A DNA stretch of 64,000 nt, taken from JACOMY01 sp046233115. Its GTDB lineage: Bacteria; Pseudomonadota; Alphaproteobacteria; Kiloniellales; JACOMY01. The position numbers and the translations under genes were made by a program. Where the stretch lies: the NCBI GenBank assembly GCA_046233115.1, contig JBJXHM010000007.1:62001-126000 (forward strand), written 5' to 3'. A model generated the notes under the pieces. The model did no database searches. It was not told where the DNA came from and was given only the letters and a program-made list of their open reading frames with translations. Positions 51,123-59,095 of the stretch are shown here, in pieces. Position 1 is the stretch's first letter. The number at the start of each line of letters is the position of its first letter.

Positions 51123-52637
51123 GTGCCAGACAGCGGCGAGAGAGCGGACGCGCAGGGCTACATCACCGACGTCCCCTACACCATCAAGTTCTATGCGCGC
51201 CAGTCGCCGGGCCAGGTGGTGACGGCTGCACAGCATGCCGGCGTCGCCGCGCCCTCGCTGGAGGCGCCCTTCACCTATGCCGATTTCGGTTGCGGCCGCG
51301 GTATGACGCTTCTGGTCCTGGCCAGTTGCTTTCCCGAGTCCCGGTTCTTCGGCATCGACGTCAATGCCGAGCATGTCGAGGAAGCCCAGGCCCGCGCCGA
51401 TCGCGCCGGGCTCAAGAACCTACGCTTCCTTGCACGCTCCTTTGCCAGCATCGGCGAGGGCGACCTACCGCCGCTCGACCTGGCCACCGCGCACGGGGTC
51501 TACTCCTGGGTCGGCGAGAGCGTCCGCGAGGAGTTGCGCGGGGTGATCACGCGGCATCTGACGCCGCAAGGCCTGGCGATGATCTCCTACAACACGCGTG
51601 CCGGCTACGCCTCCATGGACCCGCTGCAGAAGCTCCTGATGGGGCTCTCGGAGGTGGCACCGGGCGATGCCGTGGAGAAGCGCCGGGCGGCGATCCGGCT
51701 GGTGCGCCGCATGCGCGAGACCAAGCAGGTCTACTTCGAGCGTTACCCCTCCGCCGACCAGCGGGTCGAGCGCTGGCCGAAGCACGACGAGACCTATCTC
51801 TTCCACGAGTACTTCAATGCCTACTGGCATCCGCTGTCCTTCGCCGAGGTCGCCGCGGAGATGCGGTCGGCCGGCCTGCATTTCTGTGGCGATCCGCTCT
51901 ATCGCGGCTGGGTCTCCGGCAAGGGGCGCCAAGCGCCGGAGGCCTGGCTGACCGACCCCACCATGATGGAGGAGATGGCCAGCGTCGCCTCGGCCCAGGC
52001 TTTCCGCTACGACGTCTTCACCAAGAGCGCGGAGATGGACCTGACGCGGCCGCCGCGCATTCCGGAAGAGATGCTCTTCGGCCTGAGCCAGCCACCGCAG
52101 TCAGGTGAGGTGGCCAAGGCGATGCAGAGCACCAGCATGTCCGGCCGGCTGCTCGGCCTGCTGGTGGAGGGGCCAAAGCGGTTCGGCGCGATCAGGAGCG
52201 ATCCTCTCTTCGCCAAGTCCTCGCCGGAGGGGGCCGCGCTGATCCTGCGTGCGGCCATGGCGCAGGGACTGGTGGCCGACTACCGGCAGGCGGCGGGTGG
52301 CGGCCCGTCCTCGGGCAATGCCGTCGCCACGGCACTTGGCAGGGAACTGGTGCAGGACCCGGATCTGGCCAAGCACATGCTGCCGGTGCCGGCGCCCAGG
52401 ATCGGCAGCGCCGTGATGCTGCCGCCCCTGATGGTCGCGGTGCTCTTTGCCCTCGACGGTGGGGAGGCCGGGCTGGTCGAGCGTGTGGCCGGGCGTGTGC
52501 ATGAGCTGACCGGGACCGACAGGGACGGCAGGAAGAAGGAGAGCTACGACTCGATCCTGAAACGGGCGGAGGACGCGGTGGGCCGCTTCCAGCGCCAGTG
52601 GCTGCCCTTCCTCAAGACTTGCGGTGCGGTTGCCTGA
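51123..52637 (+). CDS. SAM-dependent methyltransferase with methyltransferase regulatory domain
   Basis: This 504-residue protein has a class I methyltransferase domain at about 35-190. The SAM loop is YADFGCGRGMTLLVLAS, and FFGIDVNAEHVEEA holds the acidic ribose ligand. The following region, about 215-300 (ETYLFHEYFNAYWHPLSFAEV), matches the methyltransferase regulatory domain found fused to such enzymes. A helical C-terminal region of about 180 residues ends the protein. The start is GTG 51123. The acceptor is unknown; surface polysaccharide or protein modification would fit an RTX neighbour, but this is speculation. Confidence 0.82.
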   Translation: MPDSGERADAQGYITDVPYTIKFYARQSPGQVVTAAQHAGVAAPSLEAPFTYADFGCGRGMTLLVLASCFPESRFFGIDVNAEHVEEAQARADRAGLKNLRFLARSFASIGEGDLPPLDLATAHGVYSWVGESVREELRGVITRHLTPQGLAMISYNTRAGYASMDPLQKLLMGLSEVAPGDAVEKRRAAIRLVRRMRETKQVYFERYPSADQRVERWPKHDETYLFHEYFNAYWHPLSFAEVAAEMRSAGLHFCGDPLYRGWVSGKGRQAPEAWLTDPTMMEEMASVASAQAFRYDVFTKSAEMDLTRPPRIPEEMLFGLSQPPQSGEVAKAMQSTSMSGRLLGLLVEGPKRFGAIRSDPLFAKSSPEGAALILRAAMAQGLVADYRQAAGGGPSSGNAVATALGRELVQDPDLAKHMLPVPAPRIGSAVMLPPLMVAVLFALDGGEAGLVERVAGRVHELTGTDRDGRKKESYDSILKRAEDAVGRFQRQWLPFLKTCGAVA

Positions 52638-52908
52638 GACGGCGCCGCACGCTCTGGCTGTGAATCTCGAGGTTTCTTTGCAAGGTCGCCGGTCGCAGGG
52701 TAGCCTCGGCTCTGGGTCCGATTTGGGTTTGCCGCAGGGAACGCCTCGCCGGCGCCCGCTTTGATGCCTTGCATAGCAGGGCATCTCGCTGTGCGCATTT
52801 TGTGGCTGGCGCCGATTCCGGCGATCTGCGAAACAGGGCGCGGGTGAGAGGCACGCAGGCGACACCCGCTGGCTGTCGCAACCACCAACTCTTTTAGGAG
52901 TCCTCAAG

Positions 52909-53349
52909 ATGAACAGACGTGCAACGCTTGGTTTTCTCGTCGCCGCGGCCTGCGGACTGGCCTTTTCCGGTCCGGCCATGGCCGAGGACGTGCTGTCCGG
53001 CACGGTCAAGATCGAGAGCACCTCGGTCGCTCTCGGCATCGGCGTCACCTGGGGTGAGGGCGAGCTCACCTATCAGGGCAAGGTCTACAAGTTCAACGTG
53101 AACGGCCTCTCCGTGGTGGATCTGGGCGTCTCCAGCGTCACCGCGACGGGCAAGGTCTACAACCTGCACAAGCTCGAGGACTTCACCGGCAACTACGTCG
53201 CCGGTCAGGCCGGTGCCGCCGTCGGCGGCGGTGTTGCCGCCTCGCGCATGAAGAACCAGAACGGCGTCATCATCGGCCTGGACTCGACTCAGACCGGCGC
53301 CAAGCTGACCCTGGCTGCCGAAGGCGTCCAGATCAGCTGGACCAACTAG
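52909..53349 (+). CDS. secreted protein of unknown function
   Basis: The 146-residue protein has a signal peptide cleaved near AMAEDV (residue 25). The mature part of about 120 residues has no cysteine and alternates beta-prone stretches (VTWGEGELTYQGKVYKFNVNG). A glycine/alanine-rich segment AGQAGAAVGGGVAASRMKNQ may be membrane- or surface-active. AGGAG precedes ATG 52909 at a good distance. The 271 bases upstream hold no gene, only a weak GATGCC/GGCATC repeat near 52764. I do not recognise the family with confidence. Confidence 0.75.
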   Translation: MNRRATLGFLVAAACGLAFSGPAMAEDVLSGTVKIESTSVALGIGVTWGEGELTYQGKVYKFNVNGLSVVDLGVSSVTATGKVYNLHKLEDFTGNYVAGQAGAAVGGGVAASRMKNQNGVIIGLDSTQTGAKLTLAAEGVQISWTN

Positions 53350-53499
53350 CCGGCGGCGAGGCGTGATGCCCCTCGGCGAAGAGGGGCCAGCGCTCGCTCA
53401 GCAAGATTGAAGGGGCGGGGCTGCCGGCAGGCGGGCCCGCCCTTTCGCATTGGTACGGCAGGTCTTGCCAAATCGAATCCTGCTGCGAATAGGTGGTGA

Positions 53500-54603
53500 A
53501 TGAAGCTGTTTCAATGCCAGAACTGCGGACAGGTGCTCTACTTCGAGAACGTGAGCTGCCTGCACTGCGGCTACGCCCTGGGCTATCTGCCCGGCCCCGA
53601 CCGGATGGCCGCTGTCGAGCCGGAAGAGGCGCTGTGGCGCGCCCTACCGGCGGCCGGCGGTGGCGCGTCCGATCCGCAGCGCTGGCGCTTCTGCCGGAAC
53701 TGGGAGGTGAGTGCCTGCAACTGGATGGTGCCGGTTGACCCGGCCAGCGGCCAGGGGGCCGACTACTGTCTCGCCTGCCAGCACAATCGGACGGTCCCCG
53801 ACCTGTCGGCTTCGGAGAACCTGACGCGCTGGCAGAAGATCGAGGGCGCCAAGCGGCGGCTCTTCTATACCTTGCTGCGCCTTGGCTTGCCGCGGGCCCT
53901 GCCGGGCGGCGGCCATCCCGAACCCCTGGTCTTCGATTTCCTGGCCGACGACCCGGGCGAGGCCAAACGGGTGATGACTGGTCATGCGGAGGGCGTGGTC
54001 ACCATCTCGCTGACCGAGGCCGACGACGCCGCGCGCGAAAAGATGCGCAGCGAGATGGGCGAGGCCTATCGTACCTTGCTGGGGCACTTCCGCCACGAGA
54101 TCGGACACTACTACTGGGACCTCCTGGTCCGCGACGGCGGCGCGCTGGACTCCTTCCGTGCGCTCTTCGGCGACGAGCGGCAGGACTACGGCGAGGCGCT
54201 GGAGCGCCACTACCGCGAGGGGCCGCCGGCCGGCTGGCAGCAGAACCATGTCTCCGCCTACGCGACGACCCATCCCTGGGAGGACTGGGCCGAGACCTGG
54301 GCACACTACCTGCACATGGTCGATACCCTGGAGACCGCGGCGGCGCTCGGCATGGAGATGGCACCGCCGGTGGACGAGGATCGCGACCTGACCGCGGACA
54401 TCGACCTCGACCCCTATACGGTCGGCGACGCGGGCGCCCTGGTTGCGGCCTGGGTCCCGCTCACCGTCGCGCTCAACACCCTCAACCGCTCGATGGGGCA
54501 GACCGACCTCTACCCCTTTGCGCTGACCGACCCAGTCCGGCGCAAGATCGCCTATGTGCACGACCTCGTCATGGCCTCGCGGGTCGGCACGGTCTCCGGT
54601 TAG
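53500..54603 (+). CDS. zinc-ribbon and putative zinc metallopeptidase
   Basis: The 367-residue protein begins with a zinc ribbon, FQCQNCGQVLYFENVSCLHCG (CxxC-CxxC), followed by a second CxxC pair in DYCLACQHN with CNW upstream. The metallopeptidase motif HEIGHYYW is at about 205, and WEDWAETWAHYLHMVDTL about 60 residues later supplies a probable third ligand. This matches the family annotated as putative zinc-binding metallopeptidase. The substrate is unknown and it lacks a signal peptide. ATG 53500 follows TAGGTGGTGA. Confidence 0.85.
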   Translation: MKLFQCQNCGQVLYFENVSCLHCGYALGYLPGPDRMAAVEPEEALWRALPAAGGGASDPQRWRFCRNWEVSACNWMVPVDPASGQGADYCLACQHNRTVPDLSASENLTRWQKIEGAKRRLFYTLLRLGLPRALPGGGHPEPLVFDFLADDPGEAKRVMTGHAEGVVTISLTEADDAAREKMRSEMGEAYRTLLGHFRHEIGHYYWDLLVRDGGALDSFRALFGDERQDYGEALERHYREGPPAGWQQNHVSAYATTHPWEDWAETWAHYLHMVDTLETAAALGMEMAPPVDEDRDLTADIDLDPYTVGDAGALVAAWVPLTVALNTLNRSMGQTDLYPFALTDPVRRKIAYVHDLVMASRVGTVSG

Positions 54604-54633
54604 AGCGCGTCGCCTTCAGCAACATTGGTGATC

Positions 54634-54740
54634 GTCATGGCCGGGCTTGCCCCGGCCATCTACGTTTTGGCCTCTCGCCCCAGTTTTCCAAACTGCTGCA
54701 ACACCAAAACGTGGCCCCCCGGATCAAGTCCGGGGGTGAC
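54634..54740. repeat. composite palindromic intergenic element
   Basis: GTCA at 54634 and TGAC at 54737-54740 bound a set of nested palindromes. A left hairpin has GGCCGGG/CCCCGGCC arms (about 54639-54657). Outer arms ACGTTTTGG (54662-54670) and CCAAAACGT (54704-54712) enclose CAGTTT/AAACTG. A right hairpin CCCCCGGA/TCCGGGGG lies at about 54716-54736. Sequences of this style are scattered between genes in many alphaproteobacterial genomes. It lies between convergent genes and could end both transcripts. Confidence 0.75.
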
Positions 54741-54820
54741 GGAAAAGCTGTGAACGGCGCGCTATACAGAGGCATCTCCGCCCCGCCTCACGACGCCCCA
54801 GAGGATGGAATCGATCCGCT

Positions 54821-55573
54821 CTAGAACTGCACGCCGCGGGTGAGTGCGCCGTCGACCACCAGGTTGGCGCCGGTGATGAAGCTGGCCGCGGGGCTGGCCA
54901 GGAAGACCGTGGCACGGGCGACCTCGTCGGGCTTGCCCATGCGGCCGGTCGGGTTCAATGCCAGTGCGCGCTGATAGAGGTCGGGGTCGTTGTCCTTGAT
55001 CATGTTCCAGACCCCGCCCTCGAAGTAGATGTTGCCGGGCGAGACCGTGTTGGCGCGGATGTTCTTGCCGGCAAGCTGGAAGGCCAGGCCCTGGATGTAG
55101 TGGATCAGCGCCGCCTTGAAGGTGCCGTAGGGACCGGCGGCGAAGTCGATCTCGCGGCCAGAGACGCTGGAGATGGCGACGATCGCGGCCGCATCGCTCT
55201 TCTCCAGGTGCGGCAGGGCGGTCTCCACCAGGCGGACCGTGTGCATCAGGTCGACGTTGAACTCGGCCTGCCAGGCCTCCTCGTTCTGGCCGATGGCGAG
55301 CGCGCTCACGTTGGCGACGACGACGTCGAGGCCGCCCATGTCCTTGGCCGACTGGGTGACCCAGGCTTCCAGCGCGCTCTTGTCGCCGACGTCCAGCGCC
55401 TGGCCGGAGAGGTCTCCGCCGAGCTCGGCCAGGGCGGCATCGAGATCGGCCTTGTTGCGTCCGCAGATCGAGACGGTGCAGCCCTCGGCGAGCAGCGAGC
55501 GGGCAATCTCCTTGCCGATTCCCTTGCTGCCACCGGTCACCAGCGCCTTGCGCCCCTTCAAGCCCAGATCCAT
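54821..55573 (-). CDS. SDR-family oxidoreductase
   Basis: This 250-residue short-chain dehydrogenase has TGGSKGIGKEIA near residues 13-24. The catalytic Ser is in ISSVSGRE and YGTFK is the Tyr-Lys pair. The usual NNAG is replaced by VANVSA. SPGNIYFEGGVWNM parallels APGSIEFPGGVWD of the SDR at 17545-18291, so these are paralogues. ATG 55573 is chosen because the GAGGAG ribosome site lies directly against the upstream ATG 55582. The substrate is unknown. Confidence 0.85.
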   Translation of the reverse strand: MDLGLKGRKALVTGGSKGIGKEIARSLLAEGCTVSICGRNKADLDAALAELGGDLSGQALDVGDKSALEAWVTQSAKDMGGLDVVVANVSALAIGQNEEAWQAEFNVDLMHTVRLVETALPHLEKSDAAAIVAISSVSGREIDFAAGPYGTFKAALIHYIQGLAFQLAGKNIRANTVSPGNIYFEGGVWNMIKDNDPDLYQRALALNPTGRMGKPDEVARATVFLASPAASFITGANLVVDGALTRGVQF

Positions 55574-55711
55574 CGCTCGCATCTCCTCGTTTTCAGACCT
55601 CAGCAGGCCGCGTCGTTCTTCGCGCGGCCGGCGCAGCAGCCTCGCTTCTCAGGCGGAGCGGAGTCAAGGTGCCGGGGCCGGCTTGCGTAGCCGCCCCCGG
55701 CAAGAGACGGA

Positions 55712-57136
55712 TCAGTCCTTGTGGATCCAGGCCGACTTGTCGAGGTCCAGGTCCGGGAAGTCCTCCGGATCGAAGGTCGGATGCTCTATGCCGGCCTTGA
55801 GCTGCTTGCGATAGTCACTGAGCAGCCGCATGGCGACCGGGAAGAGCATGGTGATGGCCAGGAGGTTGACCAGCGCCAAAATGCCCATCATCGGATCGGA
55901 GAAGAAAAAGACCGCGGTCGCCCCCGGCGCCGAGGAGCCGATGAAGACCAGGGCGATGATGCAGAGCCGGAGGATCATCCGCGACATCGGCGTCTCGGTG
56001 AAGACCGTCAGCGCCGTCTCTCCCAGGTAGTAGTTGTAGATGATCGAGCTGAAGGCGAAGAGGAAGATCGCCAGGGTCAGGAAGTACTCGCTCCAGTCGC
56101 CGACGTGGCTCACCAGCGAGTCCTGGGTCAGGACCACACCGTCCACCGCCGCGGCACCGGCGACGTAGACGTCGCCCAGCAGGATCACGAAGGCGGTGCA
56201 GGAGCAGATGATGATGGTGTCGATGAAGACCGACAGCGACTGCACGATGCCCTGCGAGATCGGGTGTCGGACATAGGCGATGGCGGCCACGTTCGGCGCG
56301 CTGCCGAGGCCCGCCTCGTTGGAGAAGAGGCCGCGACGTAGGCCCTGGGCCACGGCTGCCCCCATGCCGCCTGCGACCGCTTCGTTGAAGCCGAAGGCGC
56401 TCTCGACGATGTTCACGATCATGCCGGGGACCGAGCCGATGTTGATGATGATGATCAGGATCGCCATCAGGATGTAGCCGACTGCCATGACCGGAACCAC
56501 GACGTCGGCGACCTGGGCGATGCGCTTGATGCCGCCGAAGACCACCAGCCCGGTGACGGCCGCGAGCACGATCCCGGTCCAGAGGCGGTCAACGCCGAGG
56601 CTATCCTGGGCGGCACCGGCCACGGTGTTGCCCTGGAAGGCATTGAAGCCCAGCGCGAAGGCGGCGATCAGGCAGATCGCGTAGATGACCGCCAGCCATT
56701 TGTACTGCGGGCCCAGGCCGTGCAGGATGTACTGTGCCGGCCCGCCGCGGTAGGCGCCGTCCGGCTCGGAGCGCTTGAAGGCCTGTGCCAGCGAGCACTC
56801 GACCAGGCTGGTGCACATGCCGACCAGGGCGATGGCCCACATCCAGAAGACCGCACCGGGGCCACCCAGCGAGATCGCGACCGCGACGCCGGCGATGTTA
56901 CCGCCGCCGACGCGTCCGCCGACGCTGACCAGCAGGGCCGCGCGCGAGCTGACGTGTCCGCTCTCACCCGGGATCTTGTCCGGGAAGAGCACGCGGAACA
57001 TGCGCTTGAAGAACTGGAACTGCACCAGCCCTGTCGCCAGGGTGAAGAAGATGCCGAGGATGACGAGGAAGGGGATGAGCGACCAGCCCCAGGTACCGTC
57101 ATTGATGGCATTGAAGATAGACTCGATGAAGCCCAT
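55712..57136 (-). CDS. sodium:alanine/glycine symporter (AGCS family)
   Basis: The 474-residue carrier has about 10-11 transmembrane helices. SVGGRVGGGNIAGVAVAIS and GGPGAVFWMWAIALVGMCTS are near residue 75, and LFSNEAGLGSAPNVAAIA near residue 270; these are AGCS signatures. It imports alanine or glycine with sodium. It is preceded by a 130-base leader containing a 9-base-arm hairpin and a TTGACA box. Confidence 0.93.
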   Translation of the reverse strand: MGFIESIFNAINDGTWGWSLIPFLVILGIFFTLATGLVQFQFFKRMFRVLFPDKIPGESGHVSSRAALLVSVGGRVGGGNIAGVAVAISLGGPGAVFWMWAIALVGMCTSLVECSLAQAFKRSEPDGAYRGGPAQYILHGLGPQYKWLAVIYAICLIAAFALGFNAFQGNTVAGAAQDSLGVDRLWTGIVLAAVTGLVVFGGIKRIAQVADVVVPVMAVGYILMAILIIIINIGSVPGMIVNIVESAFGFNEAVAGGMGAAVAQGLRRGLFSNEAGLGSAPNVAAIAYVRHPISQGIVQSLSVFIDTIIICSCTAFVILLGDVYVAGAAAVDGVVLTQDSLVSHVGDWSEYFLTLAIFLFAFSSIIYNYYLGETALTVFTETPMSRMILRLCIIALVFIGSSAPGATAVFFFSDPMMGILALVNLLAITMLFPVAMRLLSDYRKQLKAGIEHPTFDPEDFPDLDLDKSAWIHKD

Positions 57137-57198
57137 TGCCTTGGTCCTTCCCCTTTTGTGTTATTCCGTGAAAAAGGCGGACGATCACAATGCCGGCC

Positions 57199-57230
57199 GT
57201 CCCGCCGGCGCGACTCGACGTCGGCGGGAC
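57199..57230 (-). promoter_or_regulatory. leader hairpin upstream of the alanine symporter gene
   Basis: GTCCCGCCG at 57199-57207 and CGGCGGGAC at 57222-57230 are perfect 9-base arms with a 14-base loop. On the leftward strand it lies 63 bases before the symporter ATG, downstream of a TTGACA box (57273-57268). It is probably transcribed in the 5' leader and could influence expression. I see no glycine-riboswitch core around it. Confidence 0.5.
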
Positions 57231-57267
57231 TGTTCGGATGGGGAAGTCTTTACCGCTGTCATCTACT

Positions 57268-57273
57268 TGTCAA
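57268..57273 (-). promoter_or_regulatory. possible -35 box for the symporter gene
   Basis: Leftward, TTGACA is a perfect -35 hexamer about 135 bases before ATG 57136, followed after 15 bases by TAAAGA as a poor -10. The call is tentative because of the spacing. Confidence 0.35.
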
Positions 57274-57330
57274 ATACGGGCTCTCCATCTACGAGCGCGT
57301 TTTTCTCAGCGGTGTCGTCTGGGCCACGCT

Positions 57331-57416
57331 AGAGCAGGACGATATCTAATCGAAATGATCTGTCGACTGAATCCTGCTCTTCAACGCTGGAAGTAGAGCG
57401 GACCATGATCCGCTCT
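57331..57416. repeat. pair of AGAGC-type palindromes
   Basis: AGAGCAGGA at 57331-57339 pairs with TCCTGCTCT at 57372-57380 (9 bases, 32-base loop). Fifteen bases on, AGAGCGGA at 57395-57402 pairs with TCCGCTCT at 57409-57416 (8 bases, 6-base loop). A related GATCCGCTCT occurs at about 54815-54822 beside the other SDR gene. These look like dispersed intergenic repeats; they lie between the SDR 3' end and the symporter leader. Confidence 0.7.
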
Positions 57417-57435
57417 CGGGGATGGAACCTGGCGA

Positions 57436-58206
57436 TCAGGCCAGCGACATCAGGTGGCCGTCGACCGCCAGGGCCTGGCCGCTGATGCGGCAGCCGGTCG
57501 GGCTCTCCAGGTGGAGGATCATGCCGGCGATGTCCTCCGGCGGGATGAAGCAGCGCAGCGAGGCGCGCGCGGCGGTCTCGTCGCGGACTTCCTCCAGCGG
57601 CCGGCCCTCGGCCTTCGCCTTGGCGGCGATCACGCGGTCGATGCGGTCGCCGGCGATGGCGCCGGGGCAGATGGCGTTAACCCGGATACCGTCGGCGCCG
57701 ACCTCCGCGGCCAGCGACTTGGTGACGCCGATCACCGCCCACTTGGTCGCCGAATAGGGTGTGCGCAGCGGAAAGGCGAAGAGACCGGCGGCCGAGGAGA
57801 GATTGACGATCAGGCCGCTCTTCTGCGCCTTCATCGCCGGCAGGACCATCGAGGTACAGATGAAGTGCGAGATCAGGCCGATGTTGAGGCAGGCCCTGAC
57901 CTGGTCGGTCGGGATCTCCTCGATCAGGGCAGTCGGGCCGGCGATGCCGGCATTGTTGATCAGGGTGTCGCAGCCGCCCAGGTGGTCCAGCGCGCGCTGC
58001 ATCCAGTCCCTGAGCGCCGCCTCGTCGGAGACGTCGCAGACCTCGGCCAGCACCTCGGGGTGCGCCTTCTGCATCTCAGCGACCTTGTCGGCCTGGACGT
58101 CGCAGAGCGCGACCTTCGCCCCCTCGGCCAGGTAGGCCTCCGCCGTCACCTTGCCGATACCGTCCGCCGCCGCGGTGATGATGACCCGCTTTCCACTCAT
58201 GCTCAT
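57436..58206 (-). CDS. SDR-family oxidoreductase
   Basis: This 256-residue short-chain dehydrogenase has a variant cofactor loop TAAADGIGKVTA. An acidic residue after the second strand (CDVQADK) suggests NAD+. NNAGIAG near residue 82, NLSSAAG with the catalytic Ser and YSATK complete the active site. ICPGAIAGDRIDRVIAAKA is characteristic of sugar or hydroxy-acid dehydrogenases of this subgroup. ATG 58206 is used; ATG 58200 is possible. The substrate is unknown. Confidence 0.85.
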   Translation of the reverse strand: MSMSGKRVIITAAADGIGKVTAEAYLAEGAKVALCDVQADKVAEMQKAHPEVLAEVCDVSDEAALRDWMQRALDHLGGCDTLINNAGIAGPTALIEEIPTDQVRACLNIGLISHFICTSMVLPAMKAQKSGLIVNLSSAAGLFAFPLRTPYSATKWAVIGVTKSLAAEVGADGIRVNAICPGAIAGDRIDRVIAAKAKAEGRPLEEVRDETAARASLRCFIPPEDIAGMILHLESPTGCRISGQALAVDGHLMSLA

Positions 58207-58428
58207 GCTCTGCCAGTCCTTTGCGTTTCCTCCGGGCCCTCTGCCCGTTCCAGTGGGAGCGATATCACAGCGAATTCCCCTCTGACTACGGCGTAGGGCC
58301 GGTTCGGCAGTTTGCGGTTGCGAGGCATGCGCAAGATGGCATGGACGCAGAGGGAAATCGCGGCCTAGCTTGGTTTCGACTATCCGTGCGACACCGCCGG
58401 GCAAGTGCATTCGAGGAAAGGACCGAGC

Positions 58429-59085
58429 ATGAGTTCAGGTGCACCGGAAATCACCCCCGCCCTCTACGACTACATCCTGAAGGTCGGCGTCCGCGAGGCG
58501 CCGCTGCTGGCCGAGCTGCGCGAGGAGACCGCCGGCATGGAGTGGTCGATCATGCAGATCGCTCCGGACCAAGGCCAGTTCATGGGCCTGCTGGCACAGC
58601 TCATGGAAGCGCGGCGCTATCTCGAGATCGGCACCTTCACCGGCTACTCCTCCCTGGCCCTGGCGCTCGCAGTGCCGGAGCTGGCGATCACCTGCCTCGA
58701 CATCAGCGAGGAGTGGACCGCCGTCGCGCGGCGCTACTGGCAGCGCGCTGGGGTGGAGGGACGGGTCGACCTGCGCCTGGCGCCGGCATTGGAGAGCCTG
58801 GCCGTGCTGCAGCGGGAGGGTGCTGCGGGGAGTTACGACCTCTGCTTCATCGACGCCGCCTGGGAGGAGCGGGTGGACTACTACGAGGCGGTCCTGCCGC
58901 TGATGCGCCGGGGCGGGCTGATCATGATCGACAATGTCTTCGGCGGTGGTGAGGTGCTGGGCGACAGGGATTCGGAGGGCTTGGGCGAGGTGCGGCGCTT
59001 GAACGAGATCCTGCGGGCCGACGAGCGGGTGGACCTGGCGCTCGCCCCCTTTGCCGACGGTTTGACCCTGGCACGTAAGCGGTAA
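58429..59085 (+). CDS. class I O-methyltransferase (caffeoyl-CoA OMT type)
   Basis: The 218-residue enzyme belongs to the cation-dependent O-methyltransferase family. YLEIGTFTGYSSLALALAVP near residue 63 is the SAM loop, and DLCFIDAAWEERVDYYEAVLP and GGLIMIDNVFGGG hold the metal/substrate Asp residues. ATG 58429 is preceded by GAGGAAAGGA. Such enzymes methylate catechol-like hydroxyls. It faces the convergent corA gene with a 10-base gap. Confidence 0.9.
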   Translation: MSSGAPEITPALYDYILKVGVREAPLLAELREETAGMEWSIMQIAPDQGQFMGLLAQLMEARRYLEIGTFTGYSSLALALAVPELAITCLDISEEWTAVARRYWQRAGVEGRVDLRLAPALESLAVLQREGAAGSYDLCFIDAAWEERVDYYEAVLPLMRRGGLIMIDNVFGGGEVLGDRDSEGLGEVRRLNEILRADERVDLALAPFADGLTLARKR

Positions 59086-59095
59086 GGCGGAGGAG

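Noticed and set aside
57137..57435. Possible glycine riboswitch before the alanine/glycine symporter
   Set aside because: A hairpin is present, but the conserved glycine aptamer core is not seen.
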